DNA of 64,000 bases from contig JAGCFO010000005.1 of assembly GCA_017650105.1 (NCBI GenBank), positions 97,113 through 161,112 of the forward strand. The letters run 5' to 3'. The translations under genes were made by a program, and so were the position numbers. Below are positions 26,687-35,574 of the stretch, one piece after another; position 1 is the first letter of the stretch; every line of letters starts with the position of its first letter. A model generated the notes under the pieces. That model did not search any database. It was not told the origin of the DNA and was given only the letters and a program-made list of their open reading frames with translations. This stretch comes from Bacteroidaceae bacterium. Lineage in GTDB: Bacteria; Bacteroidota; Bacteroidia; Bacteroidales; Bacteroidaceae.

Positions 26687-28654
26687 ATGCCTTTCACGCC
26701 CTCTTCCATACGTCATTTTTTTGAGTCACAAATTGAGACCTGGCCCTTAGCCAAAGAAAACTATTCCGCACTGGCTCAAGTACAGACACGCGAATTACAT
26801 CTGAACGGATTTGATCGCCCCATTTGTATTCAACATAACCCAGCACGCATTCGCAGCACTGCCGCAAAAGTGGATGCAGCAGCTTTAAGTGAAAGGCCCT
26901 GTTTCCTTTGCGCCACCAACCGTCCGGAAGTTCAAGTTTCCCTTCCTATCGCGGACAGTTTCGAAATGCTTGTCAACCCATACCCGATATTGCACGAACA
27001 TTACACAATCGTCAGCACTCAGCACCAACCTCAAACTCTCAAGGGATGCTGGGAGGCGATGAATTCCGTTATTGACCAGCTTGGAGATGATTATATGGTG
27101 TTCTACAATGGTCCTCATTGCGGAGCCTCCGCTCCCGATCATCTTCACATTCAGGCAGGGCGCTGGACGGAGGTTCCTTTGATAAAGTATATCCTCACGA
27201 ATCGGGAAAAATTCGCCAAAGGTTCCTCTTGGCAGGAGAATAGCTGCGCGCCTCTCGGGTATACCATTTGTGTAGAAGACCGAACCAATTCAAACTACTA
27301 CTCCCAATTTGAGGATAATGACGATGTAAATGTAGTGTTGGTACATGACCTTGCCATTTTCATTCCTCGAAGGAAGCATCGCCCCGACTGTTTTTTTGCT
27401 ACCGACGACAAACGAAGATTAATAAGTCCGGGAGCGCTTGATATGTGTGGGATGATAATCGCTCCGAACAAAGATGATTTTGAAAATCTCGGTGCAGAAG
27501 AGGCTCTTTCAATCCTTCGAGAATGTGGCAAGTGGCAACAACCCACTATACATGTGGGAATTGTGAAGGGTAAACAAATTGATTCCACACAACATAAAGA
27601 CTTTTTCACATTGCGTAATGTTACAATCGGGGTAAATTTCCATTGGCAACAACTAGAGGACCAGCATTTCAAAGGCAAGCTTCGGATAGTTCCTGAGGGT
27701 AATGAGAAGTGGGCAGTAAACGACATTTTGCTTGAAGATTACTTGACAAGTGTCGTCTCTTCCGAAATGAATGCTCATGCTCCTTTGGAGTTTCTGAAGG
27801 CACACGCCATCGTGTCGCGCAGCTGGCTGATAGCGCAGTTGGAACGAAAAAGAATGCCTCGTCAGATTACATCAAAAACAGAAGAGAACGCAACCTCAGA
27901 CAATGCGACAATCATCCGCTATTACGACAGAGATGACCATACGCTCTTCGACGTATGCGCCGACGATCATTGCCAAAGATATCAAGGTATGTCGCGAATA
28001 ACCGAAGCGGCATCTACTGCAGTAAGAGATACGCGTGGGAAGGTCCTGATGTTTGACGGAAAGGTAGTTGACGCTCGTTTCAGCAAGTGCTGCGGAGGTA
28101 AGAGCGAACTGTATGAGACTTGCTGGGACGACAATCCTCATCCCGAGTTCTCTTCCGTTGCCGACTGCCCCGAAGACGCTTCCGTTGACTTTTGTGATAC
28201 GCACGACGATGCGCTCCTCTCCACCATACTCAACAGCTACGACGTCAGCACACACGATTTCTACAGCTGGAAAGTAAATTATAGCGCAGAGGAAATCAGC
28301 CGGCTCGTAAAGGAAAAAAGCGGAATAGACGTAGGCACAGTCACAACCCTCACGCCCCTTCGTCGGGGAGCTTCGGGACGTATCTGCCTGCTTCGCATTG
28401 AGGGAACGCGTCGCACGATTACGGTTGGGAAAGAGCTGGAGATACGCAGGCTTCTCTCTCCCACCCACCTCTACAGCAGTTGGTTTTATCCTTCTTATGC
28501 TGAGGGTTTCTTCACACTCGAAGGACGCGGCTGGGGACACGGTGTGGGCATGTGCCAGATAGGCGCAGCAGTTATGGCTTCGCGCGGATTTAACTGCGCT
28601 CAAATTCTCGCGCACTACTATCCAAACGCACGTTTAGAGTGCATTTATGACTAA
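26687..28654 (+). CDS. DUF4922 (HIT-like nucleotidyltransferase) fused to SpoIID/LytB domain
   Basis: The 655-residue protein has two parts. About 1-300 is a DUF4922 domain related to the HIT/GalT superfamily, with CFLCATNRP (possible metal site), NPYPILHEHYTIVS and the catalytic-type block CGASAPDHLHIQAG. About 320-655 is a SpoIID/LytB domain: LLEDYLTSVVSSEMNAHAP, FLKAHAIVSRSWLIAQ, CCGGKSELYETCW, and GRGWGHGVGMCQIGAAVMAS near the end. SpoIID cleaves peptidoglycan glycan strands lacking stem peptides. No signal peptide is visible, which is odd for a wall enzyme. A glycosyltransferase precedes it. Confidence 0.88.
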   Translation: MPFTPSSIRHFFESQIETWPLAKENYSALAQVQTRELHLNGFDRPICIQHNPARIRSTAAKVDAAALSERPCFLCATNRPEVQVSLPIADSFEMLVNPYPILHEHYTIVSTQHQPQTLKGCWEAMNSVIDQLGDDYMVFYNGPHCGASAPDHLHIQAGRWTEVPLIKYILTNREKFAKGSSWQENSCAPLGYTICVEDRTNSNYYSQFEDNDDVNVVLVHDLAIFIPRRKHRPDCFFATDDKRRLISPGALDMCGMIIAPNKDDFENLGAEEALSILRECGKWQQPTIHVGIVKGKQIDSTQHKDFFTLRNVTIGVNFHWQQLEDQHFKGKLRIVPEGNEKWAVNDILLEDYLTSVVSSEMNAHAPLEFLKAHAIVSRSWLIAQLERKRMPRQITSKTEENATSDNATIIRYYDRDDHTLFDVCADDHCQRYQGMSRITEAASTAVRDTRGKVLMFDGKVVDARFSKCCGGKSELYETCWDDNPHPEFSSVADCPEDASVDFCDTHDDALLSTILNSYDVSTHDFYSWKVNYSAEEISRLVKEKSGIDVGTVTTLTPLRRGASGRICLLRIEGTRRTITVGKELEIRRLLSPTHLYSSWFYPSYAEGFFTLEGRGWGHGVGMCQIGAAVMASRGFNCAQILAHYYPNARLECIYD

Positions 28655-28676
28655 AAGAGAAAATTTGCCATTTTTT

Positions 28677-28709
28677 TTTGGAAATACGAAAAAGAGACTC
28701 TATCTTTAC
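28677..28709 (+). promoter_or_regulatory. Promoter of the DUF4332 gene
   Basis: TTTG at 28677-28680, 20 bp, then TATCTTTAC at 28701-28709, one base off the -7 consensus. It overlaps the upstream frame extension, which supports the ATG at 28750. Confidence 0.65.
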
Positions 28710-28749
28710 ACGCGAAAATATTTTCAACAACTTTTTAGATCTAATTATT

Positions 28750-29157
28750 ATGGGTTACAAAATCATCGACGTAGAAGGCATTGGTCCTGTTTACGCAGAG
28801 AAACTGAATGAAGCAGGCGTTAAGACCACCGAAGATTTACTGGAGAAGTGTGCAGCCAAGAAAGGCCGCGTAGCAATGGCTGAGGCAACAGGCATCAGCG
28901 AGAAGCTGATTCTGAAATGGACGAATCATGCCGACCTGTTCCGCATCAAAGGTATCGCTGGACAGTTTGCAGAGTTGCTCGAGGCAGCAGGCGTTGACAC
29001 AGTAAAGGAATTCCGTCATCGTGTTCCAGGCAACCTCCAGCCGAAACTGGTTGCTGTGAACGAGGAGAAGAACCTTTGCAACCGTGTTCCTTCCGTTTCC
29101 GAACTTGAGAAGATGATTGCTCAGGCTAAGGAGCTGGAGCCGCTGATCACCTACTAA
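28750..29157 (+). CDS. DUF4332 helix-hairpin-helix-type protein
   Basis: An ATG at 28750 gives 135 residues starting MGYKIIDVEGIGPVYAEKL. Two helix-hairpin-helix-like units are visible (VEGIGPVYAEKLNEAGVKTT at about 7-26, IKGIAGQFAELLEAAGVDTV at about 65-84), the hallmark of DUF4332. Such motifs bind DNA or protein without sequence specificity. It is a single-gene unit with its own promoter and terminator. A longer frame from 28678 runs through the promoter and is rejected. Confidence 0.88.
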   Translation: MGYKIIDVEGIGPVYAEKLNEAGVKTTEDLLEKCAAKKGRVAMAEATGISEKLILKWTNHADLFRIKGIAGQFAELLEAAGVDTVKEFRHRVPGNLQPKLVAVNEEKNLCNRVPSVSELEKMIAQAKELEPLITY

Positions 29158-29179
29158 TCTGTTGGTTTTGACACAAGAG

Positions 29180-29206
29180 AAGAGAGCCACACGGCTCTCT
29201 TTTTTC
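29180..29206 (+). terminator. Terminator of the DUF4332 gene
   Basis: AAGAGAGCC and GGCTCTCTT form a 9-bp stem with a 4-nt loop followed by TTTTT. The rest of the 415-bp gap (29158-29572) holds repeat copy C and a promoter. Confidence 0.85.
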
Positions 29207-29342
29207 ATATGAGGCAACTATGAATCATACAGCAGGAAAAAGACGCGTGAGGATTTTATTGCATTCCTTTATATAAAATAGGAGAAGCGAAACTTAAGGA
29301 AAAAGCCCTTTCAAGACAAAGTCAGAAGGGGGTAAATTATGC

Positions 29343-29425
29343 TTTGAGGAAAAAAAATTATTTAGAAAGAAAAAATAATTATTTAGAAAGAATAATTTTT
29401 TTTCGAGAACAAATAATTTTCCGTC
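29343..29425 (-). repeat. Diverged AT-rich intergenic repeat, copy C
   Basis: Read on the minus strand it has ATTTGTTCTCGAAAAAA, close to the core of copies A, B and D, and then two near-identical TTCTTTCTAAATAATT units. It is more diverged than the other copies. Confidence 0.5.
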
Positions 29426-29522
29426 CTTTTCAGCCCTCGAAAACTCTTCCGGAAAGAGAAAGAAAAGACGGAGCCAAAAACAATCTTTCAGAGAAGGGTT
29501 TGCCAGTTTCAAAACAAAACAT

Positions 29523-29531
29523 TATCTTTGC
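29523..29531 (+). promoter_or_regulatory. -7 element for the small coiled-coil gene
   Basis: TATCTTTGC, a perfect -7 element. The TTG codon inside it is not a plausible start, which fixes the ATG at 29573. Confidence 0.6.
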
Positions 29532-29572
29532 AACAACAGAACATCTACTCAGAAAAAAACAACTCATGTCAT

Positions 29573-29893
29573 ATGGAAAACAACGACGAAAAATGGTTTG
29601 AAAAATACGAGCAGCAACTGAAGGAACTCCTCGAGGCAAAAGCAGACATCGACAGTCGCTTAGAAAACCTACGCAAGCAGATTCTTGTGCAGATGATAGA
29701 CCACAAGGAGGAGAAACTGAAGACAGATAATTTCTCCGTCACTTTGGCTCCTCCGCGCTTTTTTGTTCAGTTCGACAGCAAGCGCTTCAAGGAGGAACAT
29801 GAGGAACTGTTTGCACAATACTCCACCGCAAAGCAGAAAGAGGCTACCATTATCATCAAAAAAAGCCGCACAAAGTCCACTGAAGAGGAATAA
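29573..29893 (+). CDS. Small coiled-coil hypothetical protein
   Basis: The 106-residue protein is highly charged. A coiled coil covers about 1-40 (KYEQQLKELLEAKADIDSRL), followed by HKEEKLKTDNFSVTLAPP, FDSKRFKEEHEELF and a basic C-terminus. The layout, a long coil followed by a 'KxxxFxVxL' strand, recalls phage Gp157-like proteins, but the match is weak and nothing else here looks like phage. It stands alone between terminators and the rplU operon. Confidence 0.6.
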   Translation: MENNDEKWFEKYEQQLKELLEAKADIDSRLENLRKQILVQMIDHKEEKLKTDNFSVTLAPPRFFVQFDSKRFKEEHEELFAQYSTAKQKEATIIIKKSRTKSTEEE

Positions 29894-30043
29894 GAGGAAA
29901 TCATCTAACACCTACCTTGAACGGCAAGAAACCCCCTCTCTCGCTGACTCTGAAGAAAGCCTCCTCAAAGCATCGGAACGAAGATGATAAGGGGAAAAAC
30001 AAAAAAAATCAGTGATTTTCTTTTTTATTCTCACAAATTATAC

Positions 30044-30052
30044 TACCTTTGC
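30044..30052 (+). promoter_or_regulatory. -7 element of the rplU-rpmA operon
   Basis: TACCTTTGC lies 86 bp before the rplU start. No strong TTTG is seen at -33. The preceding 29894-30043 stretch shows nothing else. Confidence 0.6.
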
Positions 30053-30059
30053 AGCCGAT

Positions 30060-30115
30060 TTAGTCCGGACGGGCTTTTTGGAAGAGGTCGCAGCGGTGCG
30101 ACACGCCTGACGGAG
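30060..30115 (+). ncRNA. Candidate structured leader of the rplU-rpmA mRNA
   Basis: In the 5' untranslated region, GTCGCA and TGCGAC (30087-30102) form a perfect 6-bp hairpin with a GCGG loop. It can be enclosed by GGGC/GCC and by TCCG (30064-30067) with CGGA (30110-30113). Nested stems in a ribosomal-protein leader suggest autogenous control by L21 or L27, but this is inferred from one sequence. Confidence 0.45.
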
Positions 30116-30138
30116 AGACTTTTAATAGTTATATAAAA

Positions 30139-30456
30139 ATGTACGCAATTGTTGAGATTAACGGACAGCAATTCAAGGCAGAAGCTGGTAAAAGACTGTT
30201 CGTGCACCACATCCAGAACAGTGAGAACGGACAAACCGTTGAGTTCGAGAAGGTGCTGTTAGTAGGAAACGACGACGCTATCACCGTAGGTACTCCTACC
30301 GTAGAAGGTGCTAAAGTCGTAGCAGAAGTGAAGAGCCATCTTGTGAAGGGCGACAAAGTGCTCATCTTCCACAAGAAGCGCAGAAAGGGATATCGCAAAC
30401 TGAATGGTCATCGCCAGCAGTTCAGCGAGATAGTAGTAAAAGAAGTTATCGCTTAA
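30139..30456 (+). CDS. rplU: 50S ribosomal protein L21
   Basis: The 105-residue protein has the L21 start [20 protein letters not shown], the block [17 protein letters not shown] and the C-terminal [16 protein letters not shown] that contacts 23S rRNA. It is followed 19 bp later by rpmA, the usual pair. The leader may hold a regulatory RNA structure. Confidence 0.97.
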   Translation: MYAIVEINGQQFKAEAGKRLFVHHIQNSENGQTVEFEKVLLVGNDDAITVGTPTVEGAKVVAEVKSHLVKGDKVLIFHKKRRKGYRKLNGHRQQFSEIVVKEVIA

Positions 30457-30475
30457 CCACTAAAAACAACTCATT

Positions 30476-30748
30476 ATGGCACATAAGAAAGGTGTTGGTA
30501 GTTCTAAGAACGGCCGTGAATCAGCCAGTCAGCGACTGGGCGTGAAAATTTGGGGTGGTCAGACTTGCAAAGCCGGTAACATCATCGTCCGCCAGAGAGG
30601 TACCGTTCATCATCCCGGTACTAACATGGGAATGGGCAAAGACCATACTTTGTATGCACTTGTCGACGGAACAGTAAACTTCAAGAAGGGACGCGAGGGA
30701 CGCAGCTATGTATCCATCATTCCTGTGAAAAAAGAAGTTGAGGCATAA
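30476..30748 (+). CDS. rpmA: 50S ribosomal protein L27
   Basis: The 90-residue protein starts [20 protein letters not shown] and continues with [20 protein letters not shown], the standard L27 sequence. Its N-terminus reaches the peptidyl-transferase centre. There is no N-terminal leader peptide of the type cleaved in Firmicutes. A long hairpin terminator follows. Confidence 0.97.
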   Translation: MAHKKGVGSSKNGRESASQRLGVKIWGGQTCKAGNIIVRQRGTVHHPGTNMGMGKDHTLYALVDGTVNFKKGREGRSYVSIIPVKKEVEA

Positions 30749-30790
30749 CAAGGCAGACACTTGTAACGAGCAAACAGCTCACACACACTA

Positions 30791-30830
30791 AGAAAAGAGG
30801 CTTTTCCAGAAAAGAAAGCCTCTTTTCTTG
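30791..30830 (+). terminator. Terminator of the rplU-rpmA operon
   Basis: AGAAAAGAGGCTTT (30791-30804) pairs with AAAGCCTCTTTTCT (30815-30828), a perfect 14-bp stem. Confidence 0.85.
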
Positions 30831-30838
30831 TGTAAAAA

Positions 30839-30870
30839 TTTGTCGATTGAAGGAAAATGTGTAACTTTGC
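30839..30870 (+). promoter_or_regulatory. Promoter of serS
   Basis: TTTG at 30839-30842, a 19-bp spacer and TAACTTTGC at 30862-30870, directly after the rpmA terminator. Confidence 0.75.
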
Positions 30871-30924
30871 ATGCTCTGAAACATAATTTTCAGTAACTGC
30901 AGAACATATAATTAATTCACACCA

Positions 30925-32202
30925 ATGCTTACATTAAAGCTCATAACTGAAGAGACCGACAAGGTTATCAAAGGTCTGGAGAAGAAACATTTTAAGAACG
31001 CACAGGAAACTATCAACCAAGTGATTGCTCTCGACAAAGTGCGCCGAAACGCTCAGACAACACTCGACAAGAATCTTTCTGACGCCAAGAAACTTGCTGC
31101 CCAAGTGGGAATGCTGATGAAACAAGGGCAACGTGACGAAGCTGAAGCAGTAAAGGCACAAGTAGCAGCCCTCAAAGAGACGAACAAGGCGCTGGAAAAT
31201 GAGAAAGAACAAGCTGCTGCCGACCTTCAGGCTCTCCTCTATACCATTCCGAACATTCCATATGACGAAGTTCCCGAAGGAGCAACAGCCGAAGACAACG
31301 TAGTGGTTAAGATGGGCAACGAGATTCCAGAACTCGGCGCCGATGCCCTTCCCCATTGGGAACTGGCAAAAAAATACAATCTAATCGACTTCGACCTGGG
31401 TGTGAAGATCACAGGAGCCGGATTCCCCGTCTATCGCGGAAAAGGAGCACAACTTCAACGTGCACTTATCACTTTCTTCCTCACAGAGGCAAACAAAGCT
31501 GGTTATGAGGAGATTATCCCCCCAACGGTTGTCAATAGTGCTTCGGGTTACGGCACGGGGCAGCTTCCCGACAAGGAGGGGCAGATGTATCATTGCGAAG
31601 TGGACGACTTATACCTTATCCCTACCGCTGAGGTGCCGGTAACTAATATCTACCGCGATGTTATTCTCGATGAGGAGCAGCTCCCTATTAAGAACGCAGC
31701 TTACACACAGTGCTTCCGTCGTGAAGCAGGCAGCTACGGCAAAGATGTACGCGGATTGAATCGACTTCATGAATTTTCGAAAGTAGAAATCGTGCGCATC
31801 GACACTCCTGAACATAGTCGCAAGAGTCACGAAGAGATGTTGAAACACGTCGAAGGACTTGTTTGCAAACTGGGACTCCCCTATCGCATTTTGCGACTGT
31901 GCGGAGGAGACATGAGCTTCACCAGCAGTATTTGCTACGACTTCGAGGTGTTCAGCGCTGCACAACAGCGCTGGCTTGAGGTATCGTCGGTAAGCAACTT
32001 CGACAGCTATCAGGCAAATCGCCTTCACTGCCGCTATCGTCGCGCATCAGACAAAAAAATTGAGCTTTGCCACACACTAAACGGTTCAGCCCTCGCTTTG
32101 CCGAGAATTATGGCTGCGATACTTGAGAACAATCAGACAAACGAAGGAATCCGCGTGCCAGAGGTTCTCGTTCCCTTCACAGGATTCAACCTTATCGACT
32201 GA
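30925..32202 (+). CDS. serS: Seryl-tRNA synthetase
   Basis: The 425-residue class II enzyme has the N-terminal antiparallel coiled coil that grips tRNA-Ser (about 25-110, many Ala, Lys and Glu). The catalytic core has LIPTAEVPVTNIYRD (motif 2 region), FRREAGSYGKDVRGLNRLHE, EVSSVSNFDSYQANR and a motif 3 block LNGSALALPRIMAAILEN. Length and order are normal. A Crp/Fnr regulator starts 7 bp after the stop. Confidence 0.97.
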   Translation: MLTLKLITEETDKVIKGLEKKHFKNAQETINQVIALDKVRRNAQTTLDKNLSDAKKLAAQVGMLMKQGQRDEAEAVKAQVAALKETNKALENEKEQAAADLQALLYTIPNIPYDEVPEGATAEDNVVVKMGNEIPELGADALPHWELAKKYNLIDFDLGVKITGAGFPVYRGKGAQLQRALITFFLTEANKAGYEEIIPPTVVNSASGYGTGQLPDKEGQMYHCEVDDLYLIPTAEVPVTNIYRDVILDEEQLPIKNAAYTQCFRREAGSYGKDVRGLNRLHEFSKVEIVRIDTPEHSRKSHEEMLKHVEGLVCKLGLPYRILRLCGGDMSFTSSICYDFEVFSAAQQRWLEVSSVSNFDSYQANRLHCRYRRASDKKIELCHTLNGSALALPRIMAAILENNQTNEGIRVPEVLVPFTGFNLID

Positions 32203-32209
32203 TATCGAG

Positions 32210-32911
32210 ATGCAGAAGAAAGACCCCACCTTCAGTGAGATAACACGGCTCATCAGTGATCTGTGGGACACATTGACCGAACCTCAACGGGAAGCAGTCG
32301 CCGACAATCTCTCTATCAGGAAATATAAGAAGAACGAAATCATCTACGCCGAAGAAGAGATACCGACGTGTATCTACTGCGTGCTTGCTGGAAAGGCAAA
32401 AATCTACCGCGATGGCGTGGGAGGACGAAGCCAAATAATGCGAATGGCTAAACCTGTGGAATATTTTGGATATCGCGCCTACTTTGCAAATGAGCGATAT
32501 GTCACCACAGCTGCCGCATTCGAGCCTTCTACCATCTGCTCCATCCCTATTTCGATTATTGGTGATATCGTAAAAGAGAACAACAAACTGGCAGTCTTCT
32601 TTATACGCCAATTGGCAGCCGATTTAGGGCAAGCAGACGAACGGACTGTTAACCTGACTCAAAAGCACATTCGTGGAAGGCTTGCCGAAAGCTTGCTCTT
32701 CCTCAAAGAGAGTTATGGACTGGAAGAAGATGGAGCTACTATCAGTATCTACCTATCGAGAGAAGATTTGGCAAGTTTATCCAATATGACAACATCTAAC
32801 GCCATTCGTACTCTTTCAAACTTCGCAGGTGAACACATAATAGCCATCGACGGACGAAAAATAAAAATAATAAATGAAGAAGCCTTACGAAAGGTAAGTA
32901 AGACAGGATAA
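32210..32911 (+). CDS. Crp/Fnr-family transcriptional regulator
   Basis: An ATG at 32210, just after the serS stop, gives 233 residues. A cyclic-nucleotide-binding-like beta roll spans about 20-130 (YKKNEIIYAEEEIPTCIYCV, GKAKIYRDGVGGRSQIMRM). A long dimer helix and a Crp-type winged helix follow (LAESLLFLKESYGL, then SREDLASLSNMTTSNAIRTL). No Cys cluster for an iron-sulfur centre is present, so it is not a typical Fnr. The ligand is unknown. Linkage to serS suggests shared transcription. Confidence 0.88.
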   Translation: MQKKDPTFSEITRLISDLWDTLTEPQREAVADNLSIRKYKKNEIIYAEEEIPTCIYCVLAGKAKIYRDGVGGRSQIMRMAKPVEYFGYRAYFANERYVTTAAAFEPSTICSIPISIIGDIVKENNKLAVFFIRQLAADLGQADERTVNLTQKHIRGRLAESLLFLKESYGLEEDGATISIYLSREDLASLSNMTTSNAIRTLSNFAGEHIIAIDGRKIKIINEEALRKVSKTG

Positions 32912-32974
32912 ACAGACTAACCACACACACCTCGACGAAAGGTCTTCATGTCAAATACTACAAATTAGGAAAAA

Positions 32975-34294
32975 ATGTTTGAAAACTTAAGCGAAAGATT
33001 AGAACGATCACTCAAGATATTAAAAGGTGAAGGCAAAATCACCGAAGTTAACGTTGCAGAAACGCTAAAAGACGTACGCAAAGCCCTTATTGATGCCGAC
33101 GTTAATTATAAGGTAGCAAAAACCTTTACCGACACTGTGAAGGAAAAAGCATTGGGACAGAATGTTCTTACCTCAGTACGCCCTTCGCAGTTGATGGTGA
33201 AAATTGTACACGATGAGCTTACAGCTCTGATGGGAGGCGAAACCGTCGATATCAATTTAGACGGACGTCCTGCCGTTATTCTCATGAGCGGATTGCAAGG
33301 TTCTGGTAAGACCACCATGAGTGGTAAGCTGGCATTATTGTTGAAGAACAAGCGACATCGTCATCCGCTTTTGGCAGCATGTGACGTCTACCGCCCTGCT
33401 GCTATAGAGCAGCTCTGCGTGATTGCCGAGCAGACAGGCGTTCCCGTTTATAAAGAAGAAGACAACAAGAATCCTATTGAGATTGCCCAGAACGCAATAC
33501 GAGAAGCAAAAGCGAAAAGCATCGACACCGTCATCATCGACACAGCCGGACGTCTTGCCGTTGACGAACAGATGATGCAAGAAATCGCTGCTATCAAGGA
33601 AGCCGTCAATCCCAATGAAATACTGTTTGTTGTGGATGCAATGACAGGACAAGATGCCGTGAATACAGCACGCGAATTCAACGAGCGGCTAGATTTCAAT
33701 GGCGTTGTCCTCACGAAGCTTGACGGTGACACTCGAGGCGGTGCAGCCCTTTCCATTCGCTCTGTGGTAAACAAACCGATAAAGTTTGTCGGAACGGGCG
33801 AGAAGCTCGATGCGCTGGATGTTTTCCATCCCGCCCGAATGGCAGATCGAATTCTGGGAATGGGAGATATCGTCAGCTTCGTTGAAAGAGCCCAAGAGCA
33901 ATATGACGAAAAAGAGGCACGGGAACTATCTCGCAAGTTAGCTAAGAACCAGTTCAACTTCAACGACTTTCTCGCTCAGATTGCCCAAATCAAGAAAATG
34001 GGCAATGTGAAAGACCTTATGAGCATGATTCCAGGTGTGGGCAAAGCCATCAAGGATGTGGACATCAACGATGATGCCTTCAAGAGTATCGAGGCAATCA
34101 TCCACTCTATGACACCCAAGGAGCGCGAACATCCCGAAATCATAAACAGCAGCAGACGCGACAGAATAGCACGAGGAAGCGGCACCAGCATCCAAGAAGT
34201 GAATCGTCTGATGAAACAGTTTGACGAGATGCGCAAGATGATGAAAACCGTTGCCGCCACTCCAAAGAAAAAGATGCCTAAGATTAGACATTAG
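32975..34294 (+). CDS. ffh: Signal recognition particle protein Ffh
   Basis: The 439-residue GTPase has the NG domain (N helices about 1-90, P-loop GLQGSGKTTMSGKLA at about 107-121, VIIDTAGR, TKLDGDTRGGAALS). The Met-rich M domain follows (FNFNDFLAQIAQIKKMGNVK, MSMIPGVGKAI, SRRDRIARGSG), which binds the signal peptide and 4.5S RNA. With FtsY it targets membrane proteins to SecYEG. The 4.5S RNA gene is not in the window. Confidence 0.97.
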   Translation: MFENLSERLERSLKILKGEGKITEVNVAETLKDVRKALIDADVNYKVAKTFTDTVKEKALGQNVLTSVRPSQLMVKIVHDELTALMGGETVDINLDGRPAVILMSGLQGSGKTTMSGKLALLLKNKRHRHPLLAACDVYRPAAIEQLCVIAEQTGVPVYKEEDNKNPIEIAQNAIREAKAKSIDTVIIDTAGRLAVDEQMMQEIAAIKEAVNPNEILFVVDAMTGQDAVNTAREFNERLDFNGVVLTKLDGDTRGGAALSIRSVVNKPIKFVGTGEKLDALDVFHPARMADRILGMGDIVSFVERAQEQYDEKEARELSRKLAKNQFNFNDFLAQIAQIKKMGNVKDLMSMIPGVGKAIKDVDINDDAFKSIEAIIHSMTPKEREHPEIINSSRRDRIARGSGTSIQEVNRLMKQFDEMRKMMKTVAATPKKKMPKIRH

Positions 34295-34314
34295 CACCTT
34301 TTCATCTCACTCAC

Positions 34315-34356
34315 AATTCAGACGCCCCATCTCCGTGCGCCTGAATTTTCATTTTT
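34315..34356 (+). terminator. Terminator of ffh
   Basis: AATTCAG(A)CGC pairs with GCG(C)CTGAATT, one mismatch, followed by a T-rich run. Confidence 0.7.
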
Positions 34357-34399
34357 GAAAAAGGAATAGAGTATTAACCCACAAAACCATTCATACAGT

Positions 34400-35275
34400 A
34401 TGCAAATAATTGACGGAAAAAGCATTGCAGAGCAAATCAAGCAGGAAATAGCTGCTGAAGTAGCTGCCAGAATCAGCAGAGGAGAGAAAAGGCCTCACCT
34501 TGCCGCGATTCTTGTCGGGCACGACGGAGGAAGCGAGACATACGTTGCCAACAAGGTAAAGGCTTGCGAGGTTTGCGGTTTCACATCCACCCTTATCCGA
34601 TATGAAAGCGACGTTACCGAACAGGAACTTCTGCAACGTATCGACGAGCTAAATCGCAACGACGACGTCGATGGTTTCATCGTACAATTACCTCTTCCCA
34701 AGCACATCAACGAGCAGCACATTATAGAGGCAATCGACTTCCGCAAAGACGTTGACGGATTCCATCCTATTAATGTAGGACGTATGTCAATCGGACTTCC
34801 CTGCTTTGTAAGCGCAACGCCTAACGGCATCATGGAACTACTGAAGAGATATAACATCGAAACGTCCGGCAAGAAGTGTGTCGTGCTTGGAAGAAGCAAC
34901 ATAGTAGGTAAGCCTATGGCAACGCTGATGATGCAAAAGCAAATCCCGGGCGACGCAACGGTTACTGTTTGTCACAGTCATTCCAAAAACCTCGTTGAAG
35001 AATGCCGCAATGCAGACATCATCATCGCTGCAATGGGGCAACCCAACTTTGTGAAAGCCGATATGGTGAAGGAAGGAGCCGTAGTTATCGACGTAGGAAC
35101 AACCCGTGTTCCCGATGCTACTAGGAAAAGCGGCTTCAAACTAACCGGCGACGTGAAATTCGATGAAGTCGCTCCCAAGTGTTCATTCATCACCCCAGTT
35201 CCCGGAGGCGTCGGACCTATGACTATCTGCTCACTGATGATGAATACCCTGAAGGCTGCCAGTCACATTTTTTAA
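34400..35275 (+). CDS. folD: Bifunctional methylenetetrahydrofolate dehydrogenase/cyclohydrolase
   Basis: The 291-residue protein has the FolD motifs: [19 protein letters not shown] with the catalytic Lys, [27 protein letters not shown], the NADP-binding [17 protein letters not shown] and [19 protein letters not shown]. It interconverts methylene-, methenyl- and 10-formyl-tetrahydrofolate in the cytoplasm. It is a single gene between ffh and the CapA-like gene. Confidence 0.97.
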   Translation: MQIIDGKSIAEQIKQEIAAEVAARISRGEKRPHLAAILVGHDGGSETYVANKVKACEVCGFTSTLIRYESDVTEQELLQRIDELNRNDDVDGFIVQLPLPKHINEQHIIEAIDFRKDVDGFHPINVGRMSIGLPCFVSATPNGIMELLKRYNIETSGKKCVVLGRSNIVGKPMATLMMQKQIPGDATVTVCHSHSKNLVEECRNADIIIAAMGQPNFVKADMVKEGAVVIDVGTTRVPDATRKSGFKLTGDVKFDEVAPKCSFITPVPGGVGPMTICSLMMNTLKAASHIF

Positions 35276-35404
35276 GAAAACTTGAAAGGCAGTTTTTTCG
35301 GGAAAAGATGAAAAAAGTGCGAAAATAGTTGGCACTTCGATGCAGTATTCTCCCCTCTTCTGCATTATAGAATAGAATGGCATAATGTGTGGAGGGAGGA
35401 ATGT

Positions 35405-35490
35405 AGAATATGAAGAAAGAATAAAAATTTTTGGAGAAGGGAAAAAATTTTTTGGAGAACAAATATCGCGCTATGAAGAAGGAAAAAATC
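35405..35490 (-). repeat. Dispersed AT-rich intergenic repeat, copy D (inverted)
   Basis: GGAGAACAAATATCGCG at 35454-35470 is the exact reverse complement of the 17-bp core of copies A and B, preceded by a T run. It lies upstream of the CapA-like gene, in a 299-bp gap (35276-35574), and a spurious frame extension passes through it. Confidence 0.75.
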
Positions 35491-35574
35491 GGTTTGGACA
35501 AAGCATCGTTTTCCATACCGAAAATACCCTCCTGGGCAACCCTTCTTGAGGCGCTTCAAAACAACAGAAGCAGA

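Noticed and set aside
35431..35574. N-terminal extension of the CapA-like protein
   Set aside because: The extension translates the dispersed repeat copy D and precedes the real signal peptide. The ATG at 35575 gives a normal CapA start.
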